Shown here piece after piece: positions 38,801 to 53,800 of a stretch of 64,000 nucleotides of DNA. The first letter of the stretch is position 1. Each line of letters begins with the position of its first letter. Source of the DNA: Cymodocea nodosa (lineage: Eukaryota > Streptophyta > Magnoliopsida > Alismatales > Cymodoceaceae); contig CM072336.1 of NCBI GenBank assembly GCA_036874045.1, positions 24,937,501 through 25,001,500 of the forward strand. The letters run 5' to 3'. Position numbers and translations under genes: made by a program. A model generated the notes under the pieces. It searched no databases, was not told the origin of the DNA, and saw only the letters and a list, made by a program, of their open reading frames with translations.

Positions 38801-41800
38801 TGAAATGTTCTCTTTCTATTTAATTTCAACAATAGCTGGCAATTATATCATGATATTATTTCAGGGAAGGAAGGGATAACTGTCTCTGCTGCAACTGAGG
38901 TTGTCAGGAAAGGTATTGTTGATTTAGTGAGAATTGCTTATCGTTATTTTATTTCTTTCCATTCCATAACAGCCATTAAAAGAAGTAACATGCTGAAACA
39001 ATGTAATAGATGGCTATGTCTAACTATGAAATATTTAAAAAGGTTTTTCAGTTGGTTTAGAACTGTGAAGGGGTTAGAATAGATTTTATTTTTTCACTAA
39101 TGACAATGAGGTACATGTAAATAGGGTTTTATAAAATATCCTATGCTAAATGAATATCTAATAACTTAACCAACTAATGCCACTAATATATAAAATAACT
39201 TTAATACTCTCTTAAGCTGAAACGTATCTATCATGTCCAGCTTGGAATATAGAATCTCAAATATGTCAACATGAATGTGTTTTGCAAAAATGTCTTCTAA
39301 TTGCTCCAAGGACTAAGTGTAAAGCGTGGAAATAATACCTTTCATCACAGTATCCCTCACATAGTGATGGCCAATTTCTATATGCTCATGGATGACTTAG
39401 GATTTGCGGGTAATTCATAAATCTATTGTTGGTATAGATCAAAGAAACGGTTGACTAATAATGGCCTTGTAATTGACTTAGGGGATCCTCTAGATATTTC
39501 CCTCAAAGTGGTCGGTTGTATGGTTGTTTGTTTTGTGCATTATTTTCTTCTTTTTTATGATTTTCTTTCCATTTTCCCTATTTGTTTTGTTTATTCTCTT
39601 TACTTTTCCTATTTTTCCTTGGCTTGAAAATTCAGGGGTGTTTTCACCTAAATTGATGGCGTCTGCTCAATTGGTGTACTCTTTGACAGTGTCTGATTTC
39701 TTCGATTTTGGTGCAATAAAAATGTAAAAGGTTTATATGTTAATATATGGTTTTGAGTTTGTCAGATAAAGAACATAGAGTAATATGTAGGCACATTCCT
39801 TTATATTTGATTTTATTTTTGTAAATAATCTCCAAGCAATATGCGTGATCTCATTTTCAATTTTCAGGCAATGGTACATGAGATTATCTACAAGTATCTA
39901 AATTGAAAATAATTACATTGAAACCAATATGGAATTATAGATTTTGTGATGTATCCTCTATATATCTAAGGGTAATGGATAGGTATGGGTTCCTGATGTG
40001 GATATACATTGAGTGTAGCAATATCAATGTCCTGTGAGATTTAATTGCAGTATACCACCCTCTTATGCTGAATATATGTATTGTATTCTTTACTCTAGTA
40101 TTTTTTTCATAATCAACAAAACGTGGAAATTGATGAGGGGTGCAAGTAATACTTAAAAAATTGTTTTAAGTCATTTTGAAAACTGGGATGTGATTTGGAA
40201 ATGGATGTGGCATTAAATATATATGCTCTATATTTATAAGTATAATTCTTGACCTATAAATTAAAACTTTTAAGATAAGTAGAGAAAAATCTGGATATCC
40301 ATCATGTGCTTATAGTCATAAATCAACATATTGAGTAGTTTGGTTATTGTTCATCATATTTCAATGATTTGTGTCAATGCATCGAAATGACAGTCAAGGC
40401 AGTGCATACATAAAACAAAGCTAGTTAAATATGTATAGCAATACCAAAAACGGTAATGAGATGCGTACGATTGTATCCCAGAGGTAAGCCACCCCACGTC
40501 CAATCTTATCCAGCTGAATGCTGTGTATAGAAAGTCCTTTGAATTTTTTTACCATATGACACTGTATACGGCATATTGATTGTTGGATATGAATATTGTA
40601 TTCTTGTTGTATCATGAGAAATTTGTCAATGATAGGATATCTAGGCTCCTAGATACATGATTTGTTGTTTCTCATTATGCTACAATAAATGAGATTTTTT
40701 TTTCTTTTTGTAACCATAATAGCTCCTCCAAAGGTATGTGGTTTGCAAATACTTGGAGATCTAAGGGAAGGGAGTAAAGTAACTGTTGGTGGTACTGTGA
40801 CTGGTGGTACCGAGGGATCTAGCAGAGTTCAATGGTTTAAAACTAGCAATCCACTATTGAATGGTGAAAATGATTTGGAAGCAATTAGTGCATCTAAAAT
40901 TGCAAAGGTAAGCAAGTTCTGTTTTGTAATGATCTTCTTTGTACCATTCCTTGTTTAGAGGTTTATTTGCTTCCCCCATAGATGCCTAGCTTTTCACCGT
41001 ATTTGTTATAATGTTCCACTTCTAGGCTTTTCGTATTCCTTTAGGTGCTGTTGGATACTATTTGGTTGCAAAATTTACACCTATGGCACCTGATGGTGAA
41101 TCAGGTGAATCAGCATATGTGATTTCCGTAAACGCTGTTGAGAGTAAGTTCCTACTTTTTGCTTCAACATTTACTGCCTTGAATTCTCTTTTTTTGTCAT
41201 TTGGTTTTGATCAAAAATCTGTACAGCACATTTAGCATGTTTATGATTTACCAAGTCTCACTTTTTAAATTTTCTTAAGATATTGGTGTTATATATTGGT
41301 AGCCTCTATATATAGAAGCCTTAAATGTTATCATTGTGAAATCAATCTACTTCCATCTATTTTCCTTTGTTCCAACAGATACCTTATCCTTGAAGGTTAT
41401 ATATGAATGTTTATGTTTATGGATGTAGACATCTAAATATTTATGTTTAAAAGGGTATGTATATGTGCCTTGTAAATATGGTTTCTTGCTTTGGTTTTAA
41501 CATCCTCATGTTGTCACTGTTAAAAGGCAGGGCATTATTTGCATTTCATTTGTTTTATTTGACCTCCGTATGAATGTTGTAAATATGGTTACTTGCTTTG
41601 CTTTTAACATCCTGATGTTGCCACTGTTATAAGTGAGTATTATTTGCATTTCATTTTTTTTTTGACCTCCGTAGGTTTCTTTATTTAATTTCTCTCTTTG
41701 TTATATGATATTGCTGCTTTCCAACTGTAGTTGATGCTTGCAATTTATACATTCAGTTCTTTTTTTCTACCGTTAAATTTTGCAAGCATATTTCATTTGT

Positions 41801-44800
41801 CTTTTATCTATATCTGCAGCTCTTCCTCCTTCCCTAAATTTTCTAGCTGTCACTGGAGAGTATTCTGAGAGTGAAATGCTTACAGCATCATATGGATATA
41901 CAGGAGGTCATGAGGGAAAAAGTTTATATGATTGGTATCTTCATGAAGTAAGCTTCTTGTTTTAATTTGTATCTTGGGTTTTCAGAATTTTAATCTGTCA
42001 AATTTCAGACTTCATCTTTTGTATTATGTACAATTTATGCTGCTAAAAACATAATAAGCATCCGCAATACCACATTCTTGCATCTTTTCTCAGTGATTCA
42101 TGGTTCTTGCAGAATGAAAATGAAACAGGAGTGTTGATACAAGAGGCATCAGGATTTCTTCAGTATCGCGTAACAAAGAATGCCATTGGCAAGTTTGTAT
42201 CTTTCAAATGCACTCCAATACGAGAAGATGGAATTGCTGGTGAACCAAAGATTTGCATGTCATCAGAATGTGTTCGCCCTGGTGATGATATCTACTGTCT
42301 TGAATTTTTATTTTTTCCCTTTCGAATTGCCTTAGCTTTCATTTAATTTAGTTTCCATAATTTCTAATTGAGATACGTCATTAAGTAGTATCATCCAAAG
42401 GTTGTCTTATCACTCTAATAAAGTATGTTGTAAAATTTTTCTTCAGTGTTGCAAATAAATGTCATTTTGTGTTTAGGTATTTCTCTTCTATAATGAATAC
42501 CTAGACACCAATAAAGATATTGCTTGAAAATTGATAGGATGATTCTCATTAAGAAAAAGGATACTTATGCATCTCATTAAGCTTGATTTCTTGAAAGGTT
42601 TTTCAAACTTTTGGAAACTTCTATACAATAGTGCTATAAAATCCTGCTTCTATCAACAGGGAACCCTCGTTTGCTTTCGTTAAAGATATTGGGGGAAGGC
42701 ATTGAAGATTCTACACTATTTGCTGATTGGAAATACTGGGGAGGAGACGCGGGAAGCCCAGCCTTCCAATGGTTTTTGGTGGGTAGTTGAATTTGACCTA
42801 TTTTTCATTATCCAAAGGAATGCAGCTTGTAACCATTTTTGGTTGGACATCATTGATTCCATATAGACATTCATTTAAATTGATATTCATAGCATTTGTA
42901 TAAACCGGTAACACATGAGCATAGCATCTGTTATGAGTTTCGTATCAATATTGTGTTTGATAAAAACATGGTAGCAAATTATTCATGGGTATTGTTGCTT
43001 TAGGTAGCAAATTATTCAGAACATCACATGGTCAGCTTATACTTTACATTACTGAAGTTTGTGGTTGTTATACATTTAATCATGGGTCATGCACAGGATT
43101 ATGGTGCATATATGGAAACTGCACATTTCTTGCCCCTCTAAGAGGAGTGATCTAGGATTTTTTTGTATTTTCAAGTAATTTTTATTATGGCCTGATCTCG
43201 GAAGTAATTGTTTACTAGTTATTTCTAACATAGCACCTTTATACCTTTATTTGCAGACCAGTAATGATGGAAAAGTGAGTGAAATCAAAGGTGCAAATGA
43301 TGTGTCGTATCTCCTTTCAACAGATGACATTGGTTATATGGTATCTGTCTCATGTGAACCAGTTAGAGATGACCTTGTTCATGGCTCTACAGTAATTTCA
43401 GAACTGATTGGACCAATATCACCTGGTTTGTCTTTTTCCATGGACATAATAAATAACATCCTCTAACGTTTTCTTTGAGTTTGGTCTTTGTCCCATGTGT
43501 GTGGTCTTGTATTCATATGAATTAACCCAACACTTTGGTCAAGTTGCATCATTTCAATATTTTCACAATTACAGTAGCACCAAAGTTGAATTTAGCAGAA
43601 GTCACGCCTCCCAGTTTTGCAAATTTTCATTTGCCAATGTTTATTCATGTCAAGTTGTTTCTCTTCGTGCCATATAAACTTTTATGTTAGTCACTTATCC
43701 CCTGTTTGGCTATAGAATTATAAACACAGAATAGGAATAACTATTTTGTTTGGTTTATAAAAATCATAAAAAACTTAGAATACTAATTCCGATTAGTTAT
43801 TGTGGAGTTGTTATTCTAGAGAATGGGTTGGAATTTCACCTATTCTATTTCTAACTTTCAATTTACTCTTTATTCCACTACTTATTTGAAGCTCAATAAG
43901 GCACCCAGGTTATTAAGAGAAGGTTTACTCTTTAATTTTTTCGTATGTATACACACAAAAACATTGGAGGTAAAAGAAAATTACATGTGGGAGAACTAGT
44001 GGACCAGATGGTAGGTCTATTGAAGTGTAAAAGTGCATAAATGAATTGAGGATTAAGTGGTTAACTAAACTTTTTAATATAATTTTAAAGACAAAGAAGA
44101 TGCCAAATGAATGGAGAAAGAGGTCTTTAATATCTATATTTAAGAATAAAGGAAACATTTAGAATTGTAATAATTATTGTGATATTAAATTAGTAAGTCA
44201 TATTATAAAATTATGGAAAAGAATAATTGAGCAAAGACCACTTAATCATAGAAAGGTATGCAACTAAAATCATAGAAAATCAATTTAGATTTATGTTGGA
44301 TAGGTCAACAATGAAAGCTATTCATTTACTTTAACAACCAATAGAAAATTTTAAAAGTTAAGAAAAGGAAATCCATATAGTTTTCATTGATTTAGAAAAA
44401 GCTTATCATAGAGCACTTATTGGTGTTAAATCTATTGCAATGAGTTTAGAAAGAAAAGAAATATCCATTAGATATATTGATATTATGAAGGACATGTATG
44501 AAAAACAATTACTAGTGTCAAATCTATAGCTTGAAAAACTAAGTAATTTCCATTAGACAGATTTACACCAAGGATCCTTTCTAAGTCTATTTGTGTTTGT
44601 CATGGTTATCCTTAAAATGAAATGGAAAATTGTATAAAATTGTTATTTTCCTAGGTATATTTCATGTTTTAAAGTGCTAGACTATACATCATTACCATAT
44701 GCAAAATGTTAGTATTATTAAGATACGTATACTTCAATGGATGAGTGGTAATACTACAATTGATATGCTAAAAAACGATCTTATTAGAAATAGAATAGGA

Positions 44801-47800
44801 GTTGCATCACTTGAGGATATGTGAAAATTGGTTTATATGGTTTATTCATATCCTTAAGAAACCAAAAAATGCATCAGTAAGAAAAAGAAAATTAATTAGT
44901 ATAGAAGAAATTAAAAGAATTAAAGATAGACCTAAAACTACATGGTTAGGAATTACAAGACAAAATTTAAATTTATGTAATTTAACTGTAGATTTGACTA
45001 TAAATAAAAATACATAGAAGGATTCATATGATCAACCTCATATAGTGGAATTATGGCTTAGATTACTGTTGTATACACACACACAAGTATCTAAGCTCCA
45101 ATTCTAATGCACCCTCCTTATGGTTTTAAAACGATGCTACTAATAAGATTCTAGCCATTAAATAAAGTCCTGAAACCACAAACAACTAACACAAAATCAC
45201 TTAGGGCCGGTGTGGAATTAACAAAGTTTTAAAATAATTTTTTCCAATCTAAGGTTTTGATTTTTATCTTTATACTAGAAAATCATGGTACTTAATGATG
45301 TTAGAGAAATGTAATTACAACAATAACAACAATCTAAGTCATAATTTTATCACGTGAGGTCAATCACATGAATCCTTTTTTCCAAATATTTCTATTTATT
45401 ATCAAATCTTTGGTTAAATTATAAATTTAAATCTTTTCTCTCATTTTCTAATCAAATAGTTTTAGATGTATCTCTGCTTCAATTAATTTCTCTTGCTAGT
45501 CTTAGAAAAATGTAGTTGCTTAGAGAAAAAGAGGTTTCATATAAAAATTTGGTTTTAAAATTCAAGTTTTGCTCATAATCAAACATCTTAAATTATTATT
45601 AAAACCATATTTCTCAAAGCCAAGTTTTATTAATAGAAAATGATTTTATTTGTTTCCTTAATAAATTTCTTGACGTCCTTTGAAAATGATTTTCATTGAT
45701 GATCTCTATCACTGTTCTACCTAATTTTGTGTCACCTTGCTGATACCTATATTTAGCCGGAGCATATATTGCTGTTGTTTAAATAAGTTGAATGACATAA
45801 TGCATGACATGAGTCACAAAATAATTACAAATACATGTGTTTATTTCAATAATCTCTTATTATTGTTATTATTGAATTCTAGGGTTTCACGGGAGTGCAT
45901 TATAGTTGTAAATCTAGTCATGCTTGTCATCATATAAGCCAACAATGCGTTGTCGTAAATGAATGTAATAATCATTCTGACCTTGTTGACTACCCTTCCT
46001 ACTAGCTGTCTTATAAATATTCTTCAATATGAAGTGAATGTAATGAGTAGTCATGTGGTGTCTAGTATATTAGATACCCTAGCTTATTACTTTTCCCCTA
46101 GCTTTTTTGAAGTTGCTTTCCTTATCTATAATAGTTTGTAGAATATTTCCCACCCAACCTCCTAATCTTTTTTCTTAAGAGATGTCCACCATTAATTTGT
46201 ACAAAAACTCATAATCTTTTTTCTTAAGAGATGCATCAACAGACTTTAGAAAATTGCACATCCGTCACTCTAAACCATAATATTTATAACCTGTTTTCTT
46301 GTAGCATTGATTTAGCCGTCACACATTATCATCATCCCATACATCGGCTACTATCTCCATAAGGTGTTGATGCATATGTCCAACTGTTCTTTCTCTTACT
46401 ACAAATATTTTCCTGTCAATTCACGATTGGTTGGTGCCTGGAGCCCTTTTCCTTCATTTGTAGCTACGGTCAACATATGTTGAAAAGTCCCTTGGCAGCG
46501 TTAGGTGGGATGGCATTGAAACATGTTAGCATTGCTATAGCTCTGTCTACATATTGTTTCACATTTCCAAATATTGTTTTTAATGCTTTTTACTTGGATT
46601 GTCAAATAGTTGACCGTATGTTGTAAATATTCCTCCAATTTCTTTTCTCTTAGATGTTGGTTGATTTCCATTGCCGTCCCCCCACCTTGAGCTAGTGGCT
46701 TTATAGTCAAGCCTCTCAACCTGTTATTATTACCAATTTGTTCTCTGGATTATCTTACGGCACTAGCATACAATTCCTCTCCTCAGAAGCCCTAACATCA
46801 TGGGGACAAAGAATATCATCATCATCCCCATTTACAATGATAGGCTCCTTGGATGCTATTCTTCCTTCATTGAAAAGGATCCTTCTATATTCTTAGAAAA
46901 AGAGGGCAGCAGTGTCTAGATGACCCTGCTGTTGCTGTTCCTCTTTGACGAGGGGGGATGGGATGTAGGAGTGATGGACAGCGCTGTTCCATGAAGGAGG
47001 GGGATGGTTGGCAGCAGTTTTGGGTGAAAAAAGGGGGGATGGTGGCTGGTGGGAAGGGGAGGAGGAGGGGACAGTTGTGGAGTAGGCCTAGGTTGTTTAG
47101 CTGGGCTCTGGTACCATGTGATCAAAGGGAAAAACTATCGTTGTATTAGATTGACAACAGGATTACAAGTGTTTATATAGGGTGATTAGGGTTTTGGATT
47201 GAATGGATATCCAATAACCCATCAACCCATACAACATAACATATAGACTCGTTACATAACATAAAACATTAATCTAATGATTTTACAGATCTGTAACTGT
47301 ATCCATTATAGATCTAGTTAGGCAAGAAAATGGGCTTGGTATGATTTGCTTAACCCTAAAAATAACCTAGGTGCCTAGGCAACTCAGAAATTTTGGTGAA
47401 ACTAAAAAAGGTAGAGAAAGACCAAAATTTCTTCGTTTGAAATATACATAATTATTGCATTGTAGTGTTATTACTCTTCATATTTTGTTATCTTAGGATT
47501 ATTTTCAATTTTATTTAGGAAATAATATGTTCAAGAGTCTTCATAACTGCAATTGAGTGGTTCTAAATATTGTGATATATGCATGAAAAATTGAAAATGA
47601 AAATTGAATGTGTGCCTAGGCATTGTTGAGTTGTTTGCCTAGGCACCTTGGCTTACTGTGAAGGTGCGTTGGTACCTTAATAGCTATGAATTAGTACTGC
47701 GAGAGATGTTGTCAAGTAATTTATGGCTTTATGCATACCTTTTAAGCTTCACTGTTTGCTAGTCATTGCTATGTTGGCTATTATTTGTAACTGATATCTA

Positions 47801-50800
47801 TTCCCTTTCAGGCCTACCTACTTGTAAATCTCTTGAATTTGATGGATTGATGATTGAAGGGGAGCGACTGAACTTCACTTCAGCATATTCTGGAGGGTAA
47901 AATTACACCTTTTGTACAACTCCTCGTTATAACACAATACTTTATTTCTCATGGTAATCTTTTGGTATTTGCTTTATATCAATTGCATTTCCTATGACAG
48001 TGAAAGAGGAAACTGCACTCATGAGTGGTTCAGGGTTAAAAGTAATGGATCGAGGGAGAGGCTAAGCACTGCCGGTGAGTTTGATATGTGCTCTTGAGGT
48101 TTTACATGTTTCCAAAGTTATTTATGGATATTAATTGATCATTTTTTGTTTGTCTGCAGACTATTGGGATCTGACACTGTCAGATGTGGGAATGTGCATT
48201 GAACTTGTTTACACACCCATCCGTAAAGATGGTCTGACTGGATCTCCAGTCAGCATTATTTCAAGTGTTATCGATCCTGGTAGAGAAAATTTTCCTTTAG
48301 TTTCAATTATCTGAATTGCTAATCCACTAAAATATGACTTGTTTGATGTTGAAAACAATTGGCTCACTTGTTAAACACATACCACATTAGTATGGTATTG
48401 CACTTTGATCTATTATGGGAGTTGTAGATGATTGGATTTCTTTAGTTGACTACCTACTTGCATGATCTGATCCCCTTAGTCTGTTGCCATTGGTTTCCAG
48501 AGTCTAAAAGCTATGATTGAAATTTAATCATCTCTGTTACTGTAGCTAAATTGTATTTGTAAAAGAATTTCTTACTTGTAATGCTATATTGCTTGGTGGT
48601 TGCATTTTTCTGGATGTTTTGATTTGTAAAGATATACAGAAATATTTCAGAAAGAATGTCAGTTAAGAGAATACATTTTTTGTCGTGATAATGTTCTTGG
48701 TGGATCATGGACTACTATACACATGCAGACGATCTTTATCCATATGTATGTTACCATTCGTTCTAGGAGTTTAATGTTTCTAGCTGCATATGACATACGT
48801 AGTTGTCTGTGTAACTGCAGGTGAATCATGTTGTGAAAGTATTTCTGACTTGTAATGCAATAGTGCTTGGTGGTTGCATTTGCTGGAAATCTTTGTATAG
48901 AATGTTTCCTGGAATGGTTGAGAAAGCAAACTCTAAGAAAGAGAATATTTTTTTAGTGTTATGATGTTCTTTATATATATTATGCCTCTGATTTTTTTTA
49001 TTTGACTTGATTAAATTTGTAGCTAACATGTTCGGTGCTTTATTTTCTTCTCAATAGCTAATCCAAAGGGGATCGGACTTACGATTCCTGACTGCTATGA
49101 AGATCAAGAAGTTGTTCCACATAAATCTTATTATGGTGGAAAGGAAGGTGATGGAATATATACTTGGTATCGGGCAAGAAGGAAGCTGGGGGAGGCAGAG
49201 TTGATGAAAATATCAATTGCATCTGAAGATGTCCTTGTTGTTGGAAATACTTTGTAGGTTACGAATAGATTATTGGATCTGTTCTTATCACTAATATAAC
49301 CATATTCTTGTATTTACACCATCTTTCTTAATTTTCTCTTTTCTCTTTTCTCTTTTCTCTTTTATATCTTTCTTATTTTTTCCCAGATCATTTACACCAT
49401 CTATTGAAGATGTTGGCGCATATCTAGTCCTTGATTGGGTGCCAACTCGTGATGATGGCAAAAATGGCAATCGGCTGGTGGCTACCAGTAATCCAGTACA
49501 GGCTGGTAGACCTTAGATGCTCAGTGATCTATCTATTGTAGTCCCTTTGTTAAAATTGCAGTGCATGGTACTAATGATTTTTTGGATGACATGAAACAAC
49601 AGCTTTTCCGGTTGTTTCAAATGTTTTCATAAAGGAATTATCTTCAAATACATATGCCGGGGAAGGCAAGTATTATGGCGGGCATGAGGGATCAAGTATA
49701 TTCAGCTGGTACAGAAAAAGCAACGACGGAATCATTAATCTTATTACTGAAGTGAATTCTATCAACTATGAAGTTACAGATTCTGATTACAACTACCAAT
49801 TAATATTTGGGTACTATTTTTTTCATGTATTCATCATTATAGTATAAATATAATTTTTTTATTTGATTTTTTGAGCAGTGAATGAAATGGTTATTTAATT
49901 TCTACATGGGAAACTTAGAAATGATTTTGGGATTTGATACGATTTGGGGATTCAGTAATTTTCTAAAATTTAGAACATGGCTCATCTTGCATATAGCATT
50001 AAATAAGTAATATATTAAAATATAAATATTTACAGATTGAAAGTAATATATTCAAATGATGTAAACTAGGCATATAAATCATGATTGATATGACAATAAA
50101 CTAAAGGAAAACATTAAGATATATCAAGAAAAATATTAAAAGAGTTATATCATACTTTTTTGTAATGTGCAACAAAAAAAACTATCCTGCCAAATCCCAC
50201 CTATGTTTCCAATGAATCCATGTTGTATATATGAAGTGAATCCTAATTATTTTTACGGGGATCCAACATGGCACATCCAAATACAGTGCACACAGGAGAG
50301 AATGCATACTTCAAAATATACATAACATATATATTTTCTCAAGATTCCACAACGTGCAAAAACAATTTTGCATAAACAGGGAGACCAATTTTGGTTTTAT
50401 ATTTTTATGATACTTTCAAAGCCTTCACTGAAATATAAATTTCCAACTTTGTCTTTCAGCTATAAGCCTGTTCGTTCAGATTTAGTCGTTGGTGAACTAA
50501 GATTATCAGAGCCCTCCGAAACTGTTCTTCCAGGTGAACATAATCATATTGAAAAAAATATCTTTTGTTCTTCTTATTTGACTGTGAATAATGTTGTGAT
50601 GTTCACATACCACAAAATCATTAATGTCATGCTTGCATGAAGGGTTGTAAGACTACATCCATTCTTAAGTTTTGGTTATCATGACTTTATTAGTTTTAGT
50701 TTTCAGAGTAAAACTGACGTGTTGGTCTTAGAGATAGGCAACATGATAAAAATTGGCAAATATTTATTTTGTTTGGGTTCAAAGTGAGGACAATCCAATT

Positions 50801-53800
50801 GTTAAAATCGTTTCACATTAGTGGTGAGAGTAAAAATTACACATTTGGACATTGTTTCATGATGAGGGCTTGGCATGTATGTTATGTCTCTTACCTGCAT
50901 CTTGCTTTAGTGCTTGGATAATCTGACGCTGCTATTGTTGCCATACCTGCTTCAAATATATTTTATCTCTCATAATGTAGAATGGAATTCATTCTGGATG
51001 CTTGTCCTAGCTAGGGCCTCAGGAGAGACTACTTGAGTGATAAAAATTTATGCAAACTATGAGAATATGGACTTTTTATTGTTTTAGAAATTGTTCTAAG
51101 ATGGTGTTGGTAATGCTAGTAGTGGTAGTGGCAGCAACAAGAGTAGTCATCAATATGAAACATGGTCATCTAACTCGAAACTAATTAACTATGATTGAAG
51201 AGATCCTTTATATCTATCTATATCTTGTTTTATATGTAGTCCATGTGGGCATATTCGATAATTCCTCAACCCATTTGAGTCTACTATGATCTTTCTACTT
51301 TGATATAATGATCAAATATGGACTTCTGATTTAAAACTAATTGGTTATAAGTAGAGAAATTCTTCTTTATATTTATCAATGTCTTGTTTTATATTTAGTC
51401 TATGTGAGACTATTCTATCAATAATAGTAATAATAATAGCAATATTATTACAGCAACTACTACTATTAATAATATTAATATTAATGTTATTCAATAAAAT
51501 TGAATACCAGTATAACTTAAGATAGAATGTTTAAAAGCTTTGAAAAACTGATGAAATGCAAAAGGTCAAGTATGAGTATCGCCAATATGGAGTCCTAGGA
51601 AGCCCTGCCATATGACCTTACCTTCTCAAGTTAATTTCTAGAACTTGAGTCCATGAAATTATAAGGAAGAAATTATAATGATATTTATAATCTTGCTAGT
51701 GGAAGAAATTAAGTTCATTAAAGATGAAAATGCTGTCTCAATATAATAGAAGGTGATGTAATTAAAGATAAATGGTATAAATAATTATATAAACTTTAAT
51801 GAAGATACAAAGAATATTGAAATATATGAAATTTAAGCAACCATGCTAATGACAAAAACATAGTTATTTTAAAAGGATCCAAACAATATACATAAAAGAA
51901 GATGTAAACAAAATGAAATAAAAAAAAAGGTATACTACTGTTATCCCTATTGATGTTTGAAAATGCATGATTAAGTAGGGAATACATCATTGTCTAAACT
52001 TTTTAATACTATGAAACTTTTAAAAAAGGGTAATTGAATAGAAATTAGGATGTGAAACTGTGATCACAGAAAACATATATATTTATGTGTGTGTGTGCTG
52101 AGGTTGAGTCCTGGCATAATATTAAGATTGCTCTATTGTGACCTAGAGGTCACAAGTTCAAATATTTGGAAACATCGCCATATATGAGAGTAACACTACA
52201 TATAATGGGAGCCTCCTTGAACCCCACATTAGTGGGAGTCTTGTGTAGTATGTTTGCCCTTTTTTTATGTGTATGTGTGTGCACATGTGCAAAGGTGATA
52301 TGTGCAAGTGTGGGTGGTAGGAAATCATAGTTTTTCACCTCAACAAAGAAGGCTTTTCAAAGGCCTATTCCTACTCCTAGTGGATTTTAATCTTTCTCTA
52401 TCATTTAAGCCTCTATTTCTATAGTTTAGTTCTTTAAGCATATCAGATATGCATAGGCATCAATCTGAGAATGACTTTTTTTATCTTGGTTGGAAAGAAT
52501 GATGCTTTTATGGGCTCTACTTAAGTTAAATGAAAGGGATGGATCTGTCTCATATGTGTGCGCATGTGTACTTGCATGATTGTGCGAGTGCTTAAATGTG
52601 TGTATGTGCCCTTGCATGCAGATGCCGGTGTATCTGTGTGTGTTTGCCTGCCTTAAATGTATGGTAGGACCTATTGGAGCTTTTGATGAGATGGCTAACC
52701 GAGATAATACTAGAGGATAGACTGTTGGGAGTGGAAGCCATATATGTTAATCCACAAGGAATCTCATCACGAACCAAGAAATACATGTCATGCTCTTGTT
52801 CATGACTTAAACCAATGCTCTTCTTTATTTGTATGCCCTAAAATGTACAATGACAAGCAAAAAATGTCACATAGCGTAATAATTTTTTGGTTATGGCACT
52901 AATGGAAAACAAATTCATAGAAAAGCTAGGTGCATTTAAGAGTTTGTTAAAGTTGATCTTAAGGTGGCTTGTACGACCCCCTTGTCAGATGCAAAACAAA
53001 ATTGGCCGTGGACAATTTAATGGAGATATGAAAGATGAGAAAGTGATTAAAGAGGTCATGCATAACTTATATGTGAATAAAAGCTTCGTAATTTATAATC
53101 CACAAACTATCCCTAGAGACTAATAAGGCACACAGACTAGAAATGGAAGTATATGAGATATTGGCAATTTTGTGGCCGGGCCTGCAGTTGTAGAAGCAAC
53201 TCATAGTCAACCTTAGAGATGGTAATGGTTTGATCTACTGCAAGTACCACGGGAATTGACTCTATCATTATATTCACTCACTGTTGCTTATTATTCCATC
53301 AACATCTCTTTGACCAGTGTCCCACCTTCCTAAAGATCTAACAGTAAGGACACTCCCTCCAAAATGTTGTGTATAACTATCTGAGGTATATTAAATCTCT
53401 CTGGAAGGAAATGTCGTGTTCAATAACTGTAACCTATATCCACGACACCAAATTTGAGAAGTCGGCATAACTGTAGTGTAGCTATTTCAATACTCATATA
53501 CATACACAGTTGTCATAGTATTAGAATTTATACTCTCAAAAAAAAATTCCAATTAGTATTGGAATATATGGTCGATTGAGCCCTAAATTAATTTTCAGTT
53601 TGCTTTATTTTCTTTAATGACTTATTCCTTTTGTTTTTTTTTTGGCCTTTGGCCCTACACTTGTTTTAATTTGAGATGCTTATCACTAATTGCCTTGGAT
53701 TGCAACTCACCTTTGATCAGAAAGAGTCCACATCATGAGCCACAAAATGTGCTTTGGCAAGCATTTGCATTTCATTGCTTATTTGTTTATATTCCAAAAA

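Noticed and set aside
46916..47149. Overlapping open frames with proline-rich or glycine-rich products
   Set aside because: They come from a G/A-rich low-complexity stretch and open on both strands for compositional reasons.
47104..47330. Antisense Copia 5' LTR with primer site (GCTCTGGTACCATGTGATCA)
   Set aside because: No matching second LTR, polypurine tract or gag sequence to the left; a single primer-like phrase is weak.
52080..52640. Histidine-rich short frames on the minus strand
   Set aside because: They derive from GTGTGT/ATGTGTGC microsatellite-like DNA around the Au SINE.
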